Made by a program: the position numbers and the translations under genes
Part shown: piece by piece, positions 37,445 to 45,631 of the stretch
Layout of the letters: every line of letters starts with the position of its first letter
How positions within the stretch are numbered: position 1 is the stretch's first letter
Source of the DNA: Nocardioides humilatus
GTDB lineage: Bacteria; Actinomycetota; Actinomycetes; Propionibacteriales; Nocardioidaceae
DNA: 64,000 nt
Assembly: GCF_008373755.1 (NCBI RefSeq)
Contig: NZ_VUJV01000001.1
Coordinates: 372,001-436,000 of the forward strand
Direction: 5' to 3'
Notes under the pieces: generated by a model
Told to the model about the DNA's origin: nothing
The model's input: the letters and a program-made list of their open reading frames with translations, nothing else
The model's database searches: none

Positions 37445-38316
37445 CCAGCTACGAGACCCTCGACTGGACCGTCGGTGACGACGGCGTCGCCGTCCTCACG
37501 CTCAGCAGGCCCGACGCCCTCAACGCGTTCGACCTCACCATGGCGGGCGAGCTGGAGCAGGTGTTCCTGACCGACGCCCGCGACGACGCGGTGCGAGCCG
37601 TCGTCGTGACCGGCGCCGGGCGCGCGTTCTGCGCGGGCATGGACCTCTCCGCGGAGGGCAACGTGTTCGGGCTCGACGAGACCCTGGCCCCCACCCCGGA
37701 GGAGTTCCGCGCCGCCTACGACGAGGCGCCGTACGCCGACGGCATCCGTGACACCGGCGGCAAGGTGACCCTGGCCATCCACGCCCTCCCGAAGCCGGTG
37801 ATCGCCGCGATCAACGGCCCGGCCGTCGGCATCGGCGCGACCATGACGCTGGCCATGGACATCCGGCTCGCCTCAACCAAGGCCCGCGTCGGTTTCGTCT
37901 TCGGCCGGCTCGGCATCGTGCCCGAGGCGTGCTCGACCTGGTTCCTGCCCCGCATCGTCGGCATCCAGCAGGCCCTGGAGTGGGTCTACTCCGCGGAGAT
38001 CCTGACCGCCGAGCAGCTCCTCGCAGGCCGGCTCGTCCGCAGCCTGCACGAGCCCGACGACCTGCTGCCCGCCGCCCTGGAGCTGGCGCGCTCGTTCGTC
38101 ACCGACCGCTCCCCCGTGGCGCTGGGGCTGGCCAAGCAGATGCTCTACCGCAACAGCGCGGCCGACCACCCGCTCGAGGCGCACCTGTCCGACTCGCTCG
38201 CGATGTTCTACACCTCGATCGGCGACGGCAAGGAAGGCGTCGCCGCCTTCCACGAGAAGCGCACGCCGAGCTTCACCGGACGCGCAGCCGAGCTCCCGAG
38301 GATCTACCCGGCCTGA
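37441..38316 (+). CDS. Enoyl-CoA hydratase/isomerase family protein
   Basis: 291 residues from TTG 37441, which overlaps the LCP stop as TTGA and has AGGAG upstream; the next start in frame (ATG 37534) would cut the first strand VAVLTLSRPDALNAF. Crotonase features are TGAGRAFCAGMDLS (first oxyanion-hole strand), INGPAVGIGATMTLAMDIRLAS (second oxyanion region) and GIVPEACSTWFLPRIVG, where the glutamate acts as catalyst. Probably acts in fatty-acid or branched-chain acyl-CoA breakdown. Coupling to a wall-assembly gene is odd. Confidence 0.88.
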   Translation: MTSYETLDWTVGDDGVAVLTLSRPDALNAFDLTMAGELEQVFLTDARDDAVRAVVVTGAGRAFCAGMDLSAEGNVFGLDETLAPTPEEFRAAYDEAPYADGIRDTGGKVTLAIHALPKPVIAAINGPAVGIGATMTLAMDIRLASTKARVGFVFGRLGIVPEACSTWFLPRIVGIQQALEWVYSAEILTAEQLLAGRLVRSLHEPDDLLPAALELARSFVTDRSPVALGLAKQMLYRNSAADHPLEAHLSDSLAMFYTSIGDGKEGVAAFHEKRTPSFTGRAAELPRIYPA

Positions 38317-38318
38317 CC

Positions 38319-38341
38319 GATGTGACCCGCAGGGTCACATC
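38319..38341. terminator. Bidirectional hairpin between enoyl-CoA hydratase and the small DUF1059-like gene
   Basis: Perfect 10-bp arms GATGTGACCC and GGGTCACATC with a 3-base loop. It sits three bases past the plus-strand stop and overlaps the last codons and stop of the minus-strand small gene, so it can serve both transcripts. Confidence 0.7.
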
Positions 38342-38478
38342 GCCATGAAGAGGATTTCCTCGCGCGAATATTCGCGGCCGGGGTGCTCCGCGGCGAGGTG
38401 AGCCTGGACCTTGTCGACCAGCTCGTCGTCGTCCTCGCCACGGATCGTGGTGTCACAGGGGCAGCGCAGTGAAGGCAT
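38335..38478 (-). CDS. Small DUF1059-like protein
   Basis: A 47-residue frame: MPSLRCPCDTTIRGEDDD, then ELVDKVQAHLAAEHPG and a short tail ending ILFMAM. The CxC pair, the acidic DDDELVDKVQAHL helix and the histidines resemble DUF1059, a small family of possible metal-binding proteins. Codon use matches its neighbours (GC-rich third positions). It lies three bases upstream of the LPxTG gene stop on the same strand. No RBS stands out; confidence comes from the family-like pattern. Confidence 0.6.
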   Translation of the reverse strand: MPSLRCPCDTTIRGEDDDELVDKVQAHLAAEHPGREYSREEILFMAM

Positions 38479-38481
38479 GCG

Positions 38482-39066
38482 TCAGACGGTAGCGGGCGCG
38501 GTGCGCCGGCGTGCGTAGACCACGGTCCCCGCACCGCCACCGACCAGGCCCATGCCGAGGATCAGCCACAACAGGGCCGGACCACCGGTGTCGGGCAGCA
38601 GCCCACCGGGGCCGTCGGGATTGTGGTTGTTGTCGCCAGCGGCCTCGACACCGAAGAGCACGCCTCCCGCACACCGTAGGAAGGTGTCGTCACCGGGACG
38701 GAACCGAATGCCCACCTTGTAGTGCTGGGCCGCCTGGAGCGCGGGACCGACGACCGTCTTGGTGCCACCGGAGTAGTTGACCGTCTTCGACCAGATCTCG
38801 GTCAGCTCGCGTCGAGCGACACCGCCACCGGGGCCCGCGAGCACGACGAGCGTGATCTTGCCCGTCGGCGGAGTCGGGCTGTTGGCGTTGACATTGACCT
38901 TGATCTTGATCTTTTCGCCGGCCTCGAGATTTCCGGGCACCGAGACGTTGCACTCGGTCGTGATGCCACCGGTATAGGGGTCAGGGGCGGCCACCGAGCT
39001 CGTGGGCGCGCCGATGAGTGTGGCGGCCCCGAGAATGGCACCGGCCAGGAGAACCGTTCCGCGCAT
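38482..39066 (-). CDS. LPxTG-type wall-anchored protein 1
   Basis: 194 residues. Signal peptide ~1-27 (ends SSVAAP), a ~110-residue beta-rich domain (ANSPTPPTGKITLVVLAG is shared with the second protein), then a typical sorting signal: LPDTGG, the hydrophobic span ALLWLILGMGLVGGGAGTVVY and an ARRR tail. Two cysteines in the mature domain (ECNVS, LRCAGG) may pair. Most likely a sortase substrate for the class E enzyme encoded at 39951-40661. Confidence 0.85.
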   Translation of the reverse strand: MRGTVLLAGAILGAATLIGAPTSSVAAPDPYTGGITTECNVSVPGNLEAGEKIKIKVNVNANSPTPPTGKITLVVLAGPGGGVARRELTEIWSKTVNYSGGTKTVVGPALQAAQHYKVGIRFRPGDDTFLRCAGGVLFGVEAAGDNNHNPDGPGGLLPDTGGPALLWLILGMGLVGGGAGTVVYARRRTAPATV

Positions 39067-39166
39067 ATTTGATCCCTTTCGCTCATCCGAACAACGCTGC
39101 CGGGTGAGTCAGGTCACGTGAATTGCTGGAAATGATAATTCACCAAGCCCTCCCGCGTGGAAGCCC

Positions 39167-39209
39167 CCAAAAAGAAAGTCGCCGACCGTCTCGTCAGACG
39201 GTCGGCGAC
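39167..39209 (-). terminator. Strong intrinsic terminator after LPxTG gene 2
   Basis: Arms of 14 bp at 39178-39191 and 39196-39209 (core GCCGACCGTC/GACGGTCGGC) with a 4-base loop, followed on the minus strand by TTTCTTTTTGGG. This is the clearest rho-independent terminator in the window and isolates the two LPxTG genes. Confidence 0.9.
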
Positions 39210-39232
39210 CTCGCTGTGATCGCGGGGTGCGG

Positions 39233-39850
39233 TCAGGCTGCGGCGGGCTCCGAGGCGCGACGCCGGGAGACCACTACGGCACCCGCGCCACCGCCCACCA
39301 GGCAGACGCCGAGGAGCAGCCACAGGAGGGCCGGACCGCCGGTGTCGGGCAGCAGACCGCCGTTGTCGTCGTCGTCGTTGTGGTCGTTGTCGCCACTGCC
39401 GCCACGGATGACGCGGAAGTTCCAGCCGTCACGCGAACCGCGGAACTGGGCGTCGTCGGGGGTGAAGCGGGCCGAGACCAGCCAGTGGCCGACCTTCGGG
39501 AAGGACGGGCCGTCGACGTGGATCGTGCCGCCGTTGTAGTCGACCGTCTTGGTCCAGCTCCCCGGGCCGGCCGCGGCGGACCGCGCCTGACCGCCGCCAC
39601 GCTGGGCCTGCGACAGGGACAACGTGATCGAGCCGGTGGGCTGGGTGGGGCTGTTGGCCGTCACCTTCACCGAGATGTCGAGGGTCTTGTTGACCTTGAT
39701 CGGGTTCGGCGTCTTCACGGTGGTGTGGGTCGTGATCTTGACCGAGTACGGGTCAGGAGCCGACGACGCAGCCGACGCCGCACCAACGGACACGGTCGAC
39801 ACCGCGACCGCGGCCACCAGTGCAGCCGACACGCGGCTGAGGATTGTCAT
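39233..39850 (-). CDS. LPxTG-type wall-anchored protein 2
   Basis: 205 residues; ATG 39850 has GGGGAG nine bases upstream. Signal peptide ~1-29 (GAASAAS). Mature domain carries ANSPTQPTGSITLSLSQ and FTPDDAQFRGS, similar to Ig-like bacterial domains; then an Asp/Asn-rich linker (GDNDHNDDDDN), LPDTGG, a hydrophobic span and SRRR. Paralogue of the gene at 38482 with its own promoter, since a strong terminator lies between them. Confidence 0.86.
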   Translation of the reverse strand: MTILSRVSAALVAAVAVSTVSVGAASAASSAPDPYSVKITTHTTVKTPNPIKVNKTLDISVKVTANSPTQPTGSITLSLSQAQRGGGQARSAAAGPGSWTKTVDYNGGTIHVDGPSFPKVGHWLVSARFTPDDAQFRGSRDGWNFRVIRGGSGDNDHNDDDDNGGLLPDTGGPALLWLLLGVCLVGGGAGAVVVSRRRASEPAAA

Positions 39851-39926
39851 GGTCAAAGCTCCCCTTAAAAAGTCTGATACGCGTGCTTAGCGTAGCGAAA
39901 GTAGTCCCGAGTGACGCGTGAGGGTG

Positions 39927-39942
39927 GTCACGGTGATGTCAC
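39927..39942 (-). promoter_or_regulatory. GTGAC direct repeats upstream of LPxTG gene 2
   Basis: On the minus strand two GTGAC half-sites are 11 bases apart (one helical turn), about 80 bp before the start at 39850. It is similar to the boxes at 4758, 17939 and 33737 but with wider spacing, so weaker. Confidence 0.25.
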
Positions 39943-39950
39943 ATTCGATA

Positions 39951-40661
39951 TCACCGCTGGATCGGCTCCATTGCCACCAGATGCCCGAACACTACCGATC
40001 GCTGCTCCGTGTGGAAGATTTCTGCGCAGGTCAGCAGCGTGATGAGGTGCTTGCCGACCCCCGTCGGGGCCGACACTCCGCCGTCCGGGTTCTGCGGGAA
40101 CGGCTGGATCACCCACTCATCGGTGAAGGGGACCTCGAGGTCGGTGCCGTTCATGTCGAGCACGTAGGTGTAGGTGGCGGTACGGGTCTCGACGTAGACC
40201 TTGTCGCCCGCCTCGAGCTCGGGGAAGTCGGCGAAGGGCTCACCGTGCGTGACACGGTGGGCGGCCAGGACGTAGTTGCCCTTCTCCCCCGCGTCGGCGG
40301 TGTCGAGCATGTGACCGATACCGGCAGCGAGGACCTCGTCGTCGGTGCCTTCGAGGACCGGCATGGCGTAGTTCTTGCCGAAGCGCGGGACGTGCAGGAT
40401 CGCGGTCGCCTCACCGAACTTGGTGTGCACGGTGTCGTCGCCGTCGGCCCAGCCGTCCTCGAGCTGGCTGCGGACCTCGTCCTGACGCTGGTGGGAGACC
40501 CAGTTGGTGCCCCAGAACTCCCAGGCGACCCACGCGAGCACGGCCACGCCGGCCAGGATCATGACGTAGCCGGCGATCTTCAGGCGGCGACGCCCGGGCG
40601 TCTTGTCCTTGGCCTGGGGACGGCTGCGACGCACGCGCTGGCGGCTGCCCGCCTCCTGCAC
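39951..40661 (-). CDS. Class E sortase
   Basis: 236 residues. Basic N-terminus, one membrane segment (~28-50, IAGYVMILAGVAVLAWVAW), then the sortase barrel: catalytic His135 in VLAAHRVTHG, Cys212 in LLTCAEIFHTEQR and Arg221. TLLTC and the long segment before the histidine place it in class E, common in high-GC actinobacteria. It joins sorting-signal proteins to the peptidoglycan cross-bridge; the two LPDTG proteins downstream are obvious clients. GTG 40661 follows GAGGAT. Confidence 0.92.
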   Translation of the reverse strand: MQEAGSRQRVRRSRPQAKDKTPGRRRLKIAGYVMILAGVAVLAWVAWEFWGTNWVSHQRQDEVRSQLEDGWADGDDTVHTKFGEATAILHVPRFGKNYAMPVLEGTDDEVLAAGIGHMLDTADAGEKGNYVLAAHRVTHGEPFADFPELEAGDKVYVETRTATYTYVLDMNGTDLEVPFTDEWVIQPFPQNPDGGVSAPTGVGKHLITLLTCAEIFHTEQRSVVFGHLVAMEPIQR

Positions 40662-40742
40662 TGCGTCATCCTCGATCTGCGTGATGGTGCTGCCCTCCCC
40701 CTGGTGGCTCTCTCCCGGACCAACGTCGCACCCCGGCGACGG

Positions 40743-41588
40743 TCACGGCCGGGCGGCCGTCACCAGCCTCTCGGCGAGGCGCGGCGAGATCAACCCGATC
40801 GCGTCCAACAGGGTCGCATATGCGGGTGTCATCTCGGCGGGACGGTGCCGGACCGCGTGGACGACCCAGCGCGCGGCATCGTCGGGATCGAGGGCCGCCC
40901 GGGCGGCGTAGGCCTGGGTCGGCGCGATCATCGGGGTCCGCATCAGCGGGAAGTGCAGCGACGTCACGACGATGCCGTGCTCCCTCTCCTCGGCCTGGAG
41001 GCTGCGGGAGAAGGCGGCCAGGGCCGCCTTCGAGGCGTGATAGGCGGTGAACATCGGCATCAGGCCGCCCGGCACCCCCCACGTCGAGGAGTTGATGACC
41101 TGGCCGCCGCCCTGCTCGCGCATCGGCTCGAGCAGGTTGAGCGTCAGCCGCACCGGAGCGTGGTAGTTGAGCCGCATGAGCCGGTCGTGGTCGTACTGCC
41201 GGTCCGTGGTGTCGGCGGCCGAGCGCCGGATCGAGTGGCCGGCGTTGTTGACCAGCACGTCGACGCCACCGAACCGACTGATCACCTCGGCGGTCAGCGC
41301 GTCGATGGCGTCGGCGTCGGACAGGTCGCAGGGCAGGGCGTGCGCCGTGCCACCACGGCCCCCGACCTCCGTCACGAGCGCGTCGAGCTCGTCCTGACGC
41401 CGCGCGACGGCGAGCACGGTCGCCCCCTGGGCGGCCAGCCGCACGGCCGCGGCTCGGCCGACGCCCGACGAGGCTCCCGTGACGAGGATCCGCTTGCCCG
41501 CGACGGGCACGGCGCCGCCCCGCAGCCGAGCCCCGACCGGGGGCAGCGGGTCGAGCGAGAGCCGGGCGAGGCGGCCGCGGACCGACAT
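40743..41588 (-). CDS. Short-chain dehydrogenase/reductase
   Basis: 281 residues. An extra ~30-residue N-terminus precedes the NAD(P) loop TGASSGVGRAAA; NNAGHS follows, then INSSTWG (catalytic Ser) and YHASKAAL (Tyr/Lys). Classical SDR. The gene starts 5 bp after the acyl-CoA dehydrogenase stop, so both act in one pathway, perhaps lipid degradation. Preference for NADP is suggested by VARR after the second strand. Confidence 0.9.
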   Translation of the reverse strand: MSVRGRLARLSLDPLPPVGARLRGGAVPVAGKRILVTGASSGVGRAAAVRLAAQGATVLAVARRQDELDALVTEVGGRGGTAHALPCDLSDADAIDALTAEVISRFGGVDVLVNNAGHSIRRSAADTTDRQYDHDRLMRLNYHAPVRLTLNLLEPMREQGGGQVINSSTWGVPGGLMPMFTAYHASKAALAAFSRSLQAEEREHGIVVTSLHFPLMRTPMIAPTQAYAARAALDPDDAARWVVHAVRHRPAEMTPAYATLLDAIGLISPRLAERLVTAARP

Positions 41589-41593
41589 CGAGG

Positions 41594-42769
41594 TCAGATC
41601 TCCGACTGGATGCCGGCGAGCAGCTGCCGGGCGACGACGATCCGCTGCACCTGGTTGGTGCCCTCGTAGATCTGGGTGATCTTGGCGTCGCGCATCATCC
41701 GCTCCACCGGGTAGTCACGCGTGTAACCGTAGCCGCCGAGGACCTGGACGGCGTCGGTCGTGACCTCCATCGCGACGTCGGAGGCGAAGCACTTGGCGGC
41801 GGAGCCGAAGAAGGTGAGGTCCGCATCGCCGCGCTCGGAGCGACCGGCGGCGGCGTAGGTGAGCTGACGGGCCGCCTCGACCTTGATCCCCATGTCGGCG
41901 AGCAGGAACTGCAGGCCCTGGTTGTCGGCGATCGGCCGACCGAACTGCTGGCGCTCCTTGGCGTAGCCGAGCGCGTAGTCGAGCGCACCCTGAGCGATGC
42001 CGACGGCCTGCGCAGCGATGGTGATGCGGGTGTGGTCGAGGGTCTGCATGGCGTACTGGAAGCCCTTGCCCTCCTCACCGATCAGCCGGTCGGCAGGGAT
42101 CCGCACGTTGTCGAGGTAGACCTCCAGGGTCGGGCTGCCCTTGATGCCGAGCTTCTTCTCCGGAGCGCCGAAGGACACGCCCTCGTCGGACTTCTCGACC
42201 ACGAACGCCGAGATGCCCTTCGACCCCTTGTCGGGGTCGGTCGTTGCCAGCACCGTGTAGTACTCCGACACGCCCGCGTTGGAGATCCAGCGCTTCACGC
42301 CGTTGAGCACCCAGGAGTCGCCGTCGCGGACTGCGCGGGTCTTCTGGTTCGCGGCATCGGAGCCCGCGTCGGGCTCGGAGAGGCAGTAGGAGAAGCCACC
42401 CTCTCCGCGCGCGAGCGCGCCGAGGTACTTCGCCTTCATCTCCTCCGAGCCGCCGATCTGGACCGGGACGGAGCCGAGCTTGTTGACGATCGGGATCAGC
42501 GAGGCCGAGGCGCAGGCGCGGGCGACCTCCTCGATCACCAGCACGGTCGCGAGCGCGTCCGCACCGGCGCCGCCGTACTGCTCGGGCACGTGAGGTGCGT
42601 GGAAGTCAGCCGCGAGGAGCGCGTCGGCGGCCTCCTGCGGGTAGCGCGCCTGCTCGTCGACATCGGCAGCGAAGGGGACCACCTTGGCGTCGCAGATCGC
42701 GCGCACCGCCTCGCGGATCGCCTGGTGCTCCTCGGAGAGGCCGTAATGCGGGAAGTCAGGGTTGCTCAC
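41594..42769 (-). CDS. Acyl-CoA dehydrogenase
   Basis: 391 residues from GTG 42769. [17 protein letters not shown] begins the N-terminal helices; [17 protein letters not shown] binds FAD and substrate; the base region and [31 protein letters not shown] form the C-terminal signature, with the Glu of IYEGT as the catalytic-type base of short-chain enzymes. Likely short- or branched-chain. A perfect 7-bp dyad lies just upstream (42778-42793). Confidence 0.93.
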   Translation of the reverse strand: MSNPDFPHYGLSEEHQAIREAVRAICDAKVVPFAADVDEQARYPQEAADALLAADFHAPHVPEQYGGAGADALATVLVIEEVARACASASLIPIVNKLGSVPVQIGGSEEMKAKYLGALARGEGGFSYCLSEPDAGSDAANQKTRAVRDGDSWVLNGVKRWISNAGVSEYYTVLATTDPDKGSKGISAFVVEKSDEGVSFGAPEKKLGIKGSPTLEVYLDNVRIPADRLIGEEGKGFQYAMQTLDHTRITIAAQAVGIAQGALDYALGYAKERQQFGRPIADNQGLQFLLADMGIKVEAARQLTYAAAGRSERGDADLTFFGSAAKCFASDVAMEVTTDAVQVLGGYGYTRDYPVERMMRDAKITQIYEGTNQVQRIVVARQLLAGIQSEI

Positions 42770-42777
42770 GTGGAGAT

Positions 42778-42793
42778 AGTAGGAAGTCCTACT
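42778..42793. promoter_or_regulatory. Dyad operator candidate before acyl-CoA dehydrogenase
   Basis: Arms AGTAGGA and TCCTACT separated by AG form a perfect inverted repeat 9 bp upstream of the start codon at 42769. Size and position suit a TetR- or GntR-type repressor; no such regulator gene lies nearby. Confidence 0.4.
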
Positions 42794-42842
42794 GTTTGTC
42801 AGCGACTCGGCGTCCCAGGAACAGCCGGGGCTGTGAGCGACC

Positions 42843-43277
42843 TCACGCCCGGGCATGCTCCCGGTAGAACCACTGCTGCGAGGGGCAGACGTCCATCACC
42901 ATCGCGACGCCGGCTTCCGTCGTACGGCGGAAGGCGTCCTCGTCGACGACGCCCATCTGGAACCACACGCCCTGGGCGCCGATCGCAACCGCCTGGTCGG
43001 CGAATTCCCCGGCCGCCTCGGACCGGCGGAAGACGTCGACGACGTCGACGGCGAACGGCACCTGCGCCAGGGAGGAGTAGACGAGCTCACCGAGGACGGT
43101 CAGCTCGCCGTCGGCGCTCGGGTGGATCGGCACGATCCGCTTGCCGCGCTCCTGCAGCTCCTGGGCGATCGAGTAGGCCGTGCGCCACGGGTTGCCGCCC
43201 AGACCCACGACCGCCCACACCTGGCCCTCGTCGAGCATCCGGTCGATCGCGGCCTGGTCCTTCCAGGGCGCGATCAC
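42843..43277 (-). CDS. CoA-binding domain protein (YccU type)
   Basis: 144 residues. [34 protein letters not shown] is the Rossmann-like CoA-binding fold, and [16 protein letters not shown] closes it. Stand-alone proteins like this bind CoA or succinyl-CoA-like ligands but have no assigned reaction. GTG 43277 overlaps the purE stop as GTGA, so it is translationally coupled to purE. Confidence 0.85.
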   Translation of the reverse strand: MIAPWKDQAAIDRMLDEGQVWAVVGLGGNPWRTAYSIAQELQERGKRIVPIHPSADGELTVLGELVYSSLAQVPFAVDVVDVFRRSEAAGEFADQAVAIGAQGVWFQMGVVDEDAFRRTTEAGVAMVMDVCPSQQWFYREHARA

Positions 43278-43774
43278 TGGGCGTCCCGGACGACCGCGCC
43301 CTTCGCCTGGGCTGCCGCCTTGAGGTCGGCCTGGAAGGCGGTCATCTGCTCCTGCAGCGCCGGGTCGCTCGCACCGAGGATCCGTACGGCGAGAAGGCCG
43401 GCGTTGCGCGCCCCGCCGACCGCGACCGCGGCGACCGGCACGCCGGCCGGCATCTGCACGATCGAGAGGAGGGAGTCCATGCCGTCGAGGTACTTCAGCG
43501 GCACCGGCACACCGATCACGGGGAGCGGGGTGACCGCGGCGAGCATGCCGGGGAGGTGGGCGGCGCCACCGGCACCGGCGATGATCACCGAGAGGCCGCG
43601 CGCGGCGGCACCCTTGCCGTAGTCGAGCATCTCCTGCGGCATCCGGTGAGCGGAGACGACATCGGCCTCGTAGGCCACCCCGAACTCCGTCAGCGCCTCC
43701 GCGGCGGCCTGCATCACCGGCCAGTCGGAGTCGGAGCCCATCACGATGCCCACCCGTGCAGTCCCTGCGGTCAT
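43274..43774 (-). CDS. purE: N5-carboxyaminoimidazole ribonucleotide mutase
   Basis: 166 residues. [19 protein letters not shown] binds phosphate, SAHRMPQ holds the catalytic histidine, [15 protein letters not shown] and [14 protein letters not shown] complete the family signature. Moves the carboxyl group from N5 to C4 in purine synthesis, using the product of PurK. Its partner purK is on the same strand at 48520-49680, separated by a five-gene block on the other strand. Confidence 0.96.
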   Translation of the reverse strand: MTAGTARVGIVMGSDSDWPVMQAAAEALTEFGVAYEADVVSAHRMPQEMLDYGKGAAARGLSVIIAGAGGAAHLPGMLAAVTPLPVIGVPVPLKYLDGMDSLLSIVQMPAGVPVAAVAVGGARNAGLLAVRILGASDPALQEQMTAFQADLKAAAQAKGAVVRDAQ

Positions 43775-43797
43775 GGGCCGAAGGCTATCGACCCCCG

Positions 43798-43837
43798 ACC
43801 TCGGGGCCTCATCCCGAGGTGCCGCGGATCGGCACCT
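43798..43837 (+). promoter_or_regulatory. Overlapping hairpins in the leader of the D-Ala block
   Basis: Arms ACCTCGGG (43798-43805) and CCCGAGGT (43813-43820) make one perfect hairpin; AGGTGCCG (43817-43824) and CGGCACCT (43830-43837) make another that shares AGGT, so only one can form at a time. A later CCGAGG (43842-43847) could pair back to CCTCGG. This resembles an attenuator or antiterminator; it lies 38 bp before the vanX-like start. It may alternatively be the purE promoter region. Confidence 0.4.
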
Positions 43838-43874
43838 CAGGCCGAGGCGGTGGCCCGCCGATCTACCTAGCGTC

Positions 43875-44522
43875 ATGTCCATGAATCCTCCGCTGCTGCT
43901 TTCGGACCCGCAGGTCAGTGCCGTGCCGGTCCTGGAGTCCGGCGACCCGCTGGTCGCCCTCCACCCCGGCATCGCGCCCGACGGCGCACGGGTCCGGGCC
44001 CATCTCGCCGACCGGCTCTACCGGGCCGACCTGGCACTCCCGACCGGGATCCGGCTCCGCGTGGTCGAGGGGCACCGCAGCGTCGCCGACCAGCGCCGCA
44101 TCATCGACGCCTACTCCGAGGAGGTACGGCGCGCGCACCCCGCCGTGACGGGCGCCGAGCTGGATCGGCTCGTCAGTCGCTTCGTCGCACCGCTCGAGGT
44201 GGCTCCGCACGTGGCCGGAGCCGCGGTCGACCTCACCCTGGTCGACGAGTCCGGCAGCCCGCTCGACCTCGGCACCCCGATCGACGCAACGCCGGAGCAG
44301 AGCGGCGGGCGCTGCTACTTCGCCTCCCCCGACATCGGCCTCGAGGCGCGGGCGCTCCGCCTGGTCCTCGCCGACGCCCTGTCCGGCGCCGGCCTGGTCA
44401 ACTACCCGACCGAGTGGTGGCACTGGAGCTACGGCGACCGCTACTGGGCGTTGATGACCGGCGCCGCGTTCGCGCCGTACGGACCGGTCGACGTGCGGGA
44501 GCCGGCTGGAGCCGGTCGATGA
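43875..44522 (+). CDS. D-alanyl-D-alanine dipeptidase (VanX/DdpX-like, M15D)
   Basis: 215 residues. [20 protein letters not shown] (zinc His and Asp, HxxxxxxD) and [13 protein letters not shown] (catalytic Glu and third zinc ligand) are the complete M15 active site. VanX splits D-Ala-D-Ala but not D-Ala-D-Lac or -Ser dipeptides used in resistance. No signal peptide, so it acts in the cytoplasm. First gene of a coupled unit: its stop overlaps the racemase ATG. DdpX-type use of D-Ala as a nutrient is the alternative role. Confidence 0.88.
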   Translation: MSMNPPLLLSDPQVSAVPVLESGDPLVALHPGIAPDGARVRAHLADRLYRADLALPTGIRLRVVEGHRSVADQRRIIDAYSEEVRRAHPAVTGAELDRLVSRFVAPLEVAPHVAGAAVDLTLVDESGSPLDLGTPIDATPEQSGGRCYFASPDIGLEARALRLVLADALSGAGLVNYPTEWWHWSYGDRYWALMTGAAFAPYGPVDVREPAGAGR

Positions 44523-45631
44523 CCGCCCTCGCCACGGCCGTCCCCGCGGCGGCCACGCTGGAGGTCGACCTGGAGGCGGTCGCCGCCAACACCCGGCTCT
44601 TCGCCGAGCGATCCGGCCGCGCGTTGATGGCCGTGGTCAAGGCCGACGGGTTCGGCCACGGCGCCACCCAGGTGGCGCGGACCGCCTTGCGCAACGGCGC
44701 GTCCTGGTTGGGGGTGACGAGCCTGGACGAGGCGGTCGCCCTCCGCCTCGACGACATCGACGCTCCCGTCCTGAGCTGGCTCAACCCGGCCGAGCTCGAC
44801 TTCTCGGCGGCGATCACCTATCGCGTCGACGTCGCCGTGCCGGGACTCGAGCACCTCGCGGCGGTCGTCGCCGCGAGCGACCGCGCCGGCCGCCCTGCGC
44901 GCGTGCACCTGCAGCTCGACGTCGGCATGGCCCGTGAGGGCGCTTCCCCTCGCGACTGGGCGCGCCTGTGCCGCGCGGCCGATCGGGCCGAGCGCGCCGG
45001 GAGGATCCGGGTTGTCGGGGTGATGGGTCATCTGGCGCGGGGCGACGAACCCGGCCACCCGGCCAACAAGGAGGGGCGCGACCGCTTCGCCTGGGGCGTC
45101 GCCGTCGCGCGACGCCAGGGCCTGCGCCCGCCGCTGCGCCACTTGGCCGCAACGGCGGCGACGCTCACGGATCCGTTGAGCCGCCACACCCTGTGCCGCG
45201 TCGGCGCCGGGCTGGTCGGGATCGACCCCTCCGGCACGACCCCGCTGCACCCGGCAATGACGCTGACCGCGCCGGTCGTCTCGGTGCGTGACGTCAAGGC
45301 CGGCACCCCGGTCGGCTACACCCACACCTGGTCGGCGACCCGCAGCACACGGCTCGCCCTGCTGCCGCTCGGCTACGCCGACGGTCTCCCGCGCAGCGCC
45401 TCCAACCGGGCTGAGGTCTGGCTCCACGGTCGCCGCTGCCCGGTGGTCGGCCGGATCTCGATGGACCAGGTCGTCGTCGACGCAGGTGCGGCGCCGGTCA
45501 CGGTCGGCGAGGTCGCGACCGTCTTCGGGCCCGGCGACCTGGGCGAACCGACCGTCGCCGACTGGGCGCGCTGGTCGGACACGATCGAGCACGAGATCGT
45601 GACCGGCATCGGCCACCGGGTGCGTCGATGA
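44519..45631 (+). CDS. Alanine racemase-like enzyme with altered active site
   Basis: 370 residues, ATG 44519 (ATGA overlap). PLP lysine Lys41 (VVKADGFGHG) and catalytic tyrosine Tyr267 (PVGYTHTW) are present, as is GYADGLPR and SMDQVVVD. Several positions normally fixed are changed: the C-terminal Tyr of the TIxYE motif is His358 (TIEHEI), the carbamylated-lysine position before DxGM is Gln132, and HxANS is HLAAT. Changes at the TIxYE position occur in VanT-type serine racemases, so broad or D-Ser activity is possible. No membrane domain as in VanT. Confidence 0.85.
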   Translation: MTALATAVPAAATLEVDLEAVAANTRLFAERSGRALMAVVKADGFGHGATQVARTALRNGASWLGVTSLDEAVALRLDDIDAPVLSWLNPAELDFSAAITYRVDVAVPGLEHLAAVVAASDRAGRPARVHLQLDVGMAREGASPRDWARLCRAADRAERAGRIRVVGVMGHLARGDEPGHPANKEGRDRFAWGVAVARRQGLRPPLRHLAATAATLTDPLSRHTLCRVGAGLVGIDPSGTTPLHPAMTLTAPVVSVRDVKAGTPVGYTHTWSATRSTRLALLPLGYADGLPRSASNRAEVWLHGRRCPVVGRISMDQVVVDAGAAPVTVGEVATVFGPGDLGEPTVADWARWSDTIEHEIVTGIGHRVRR

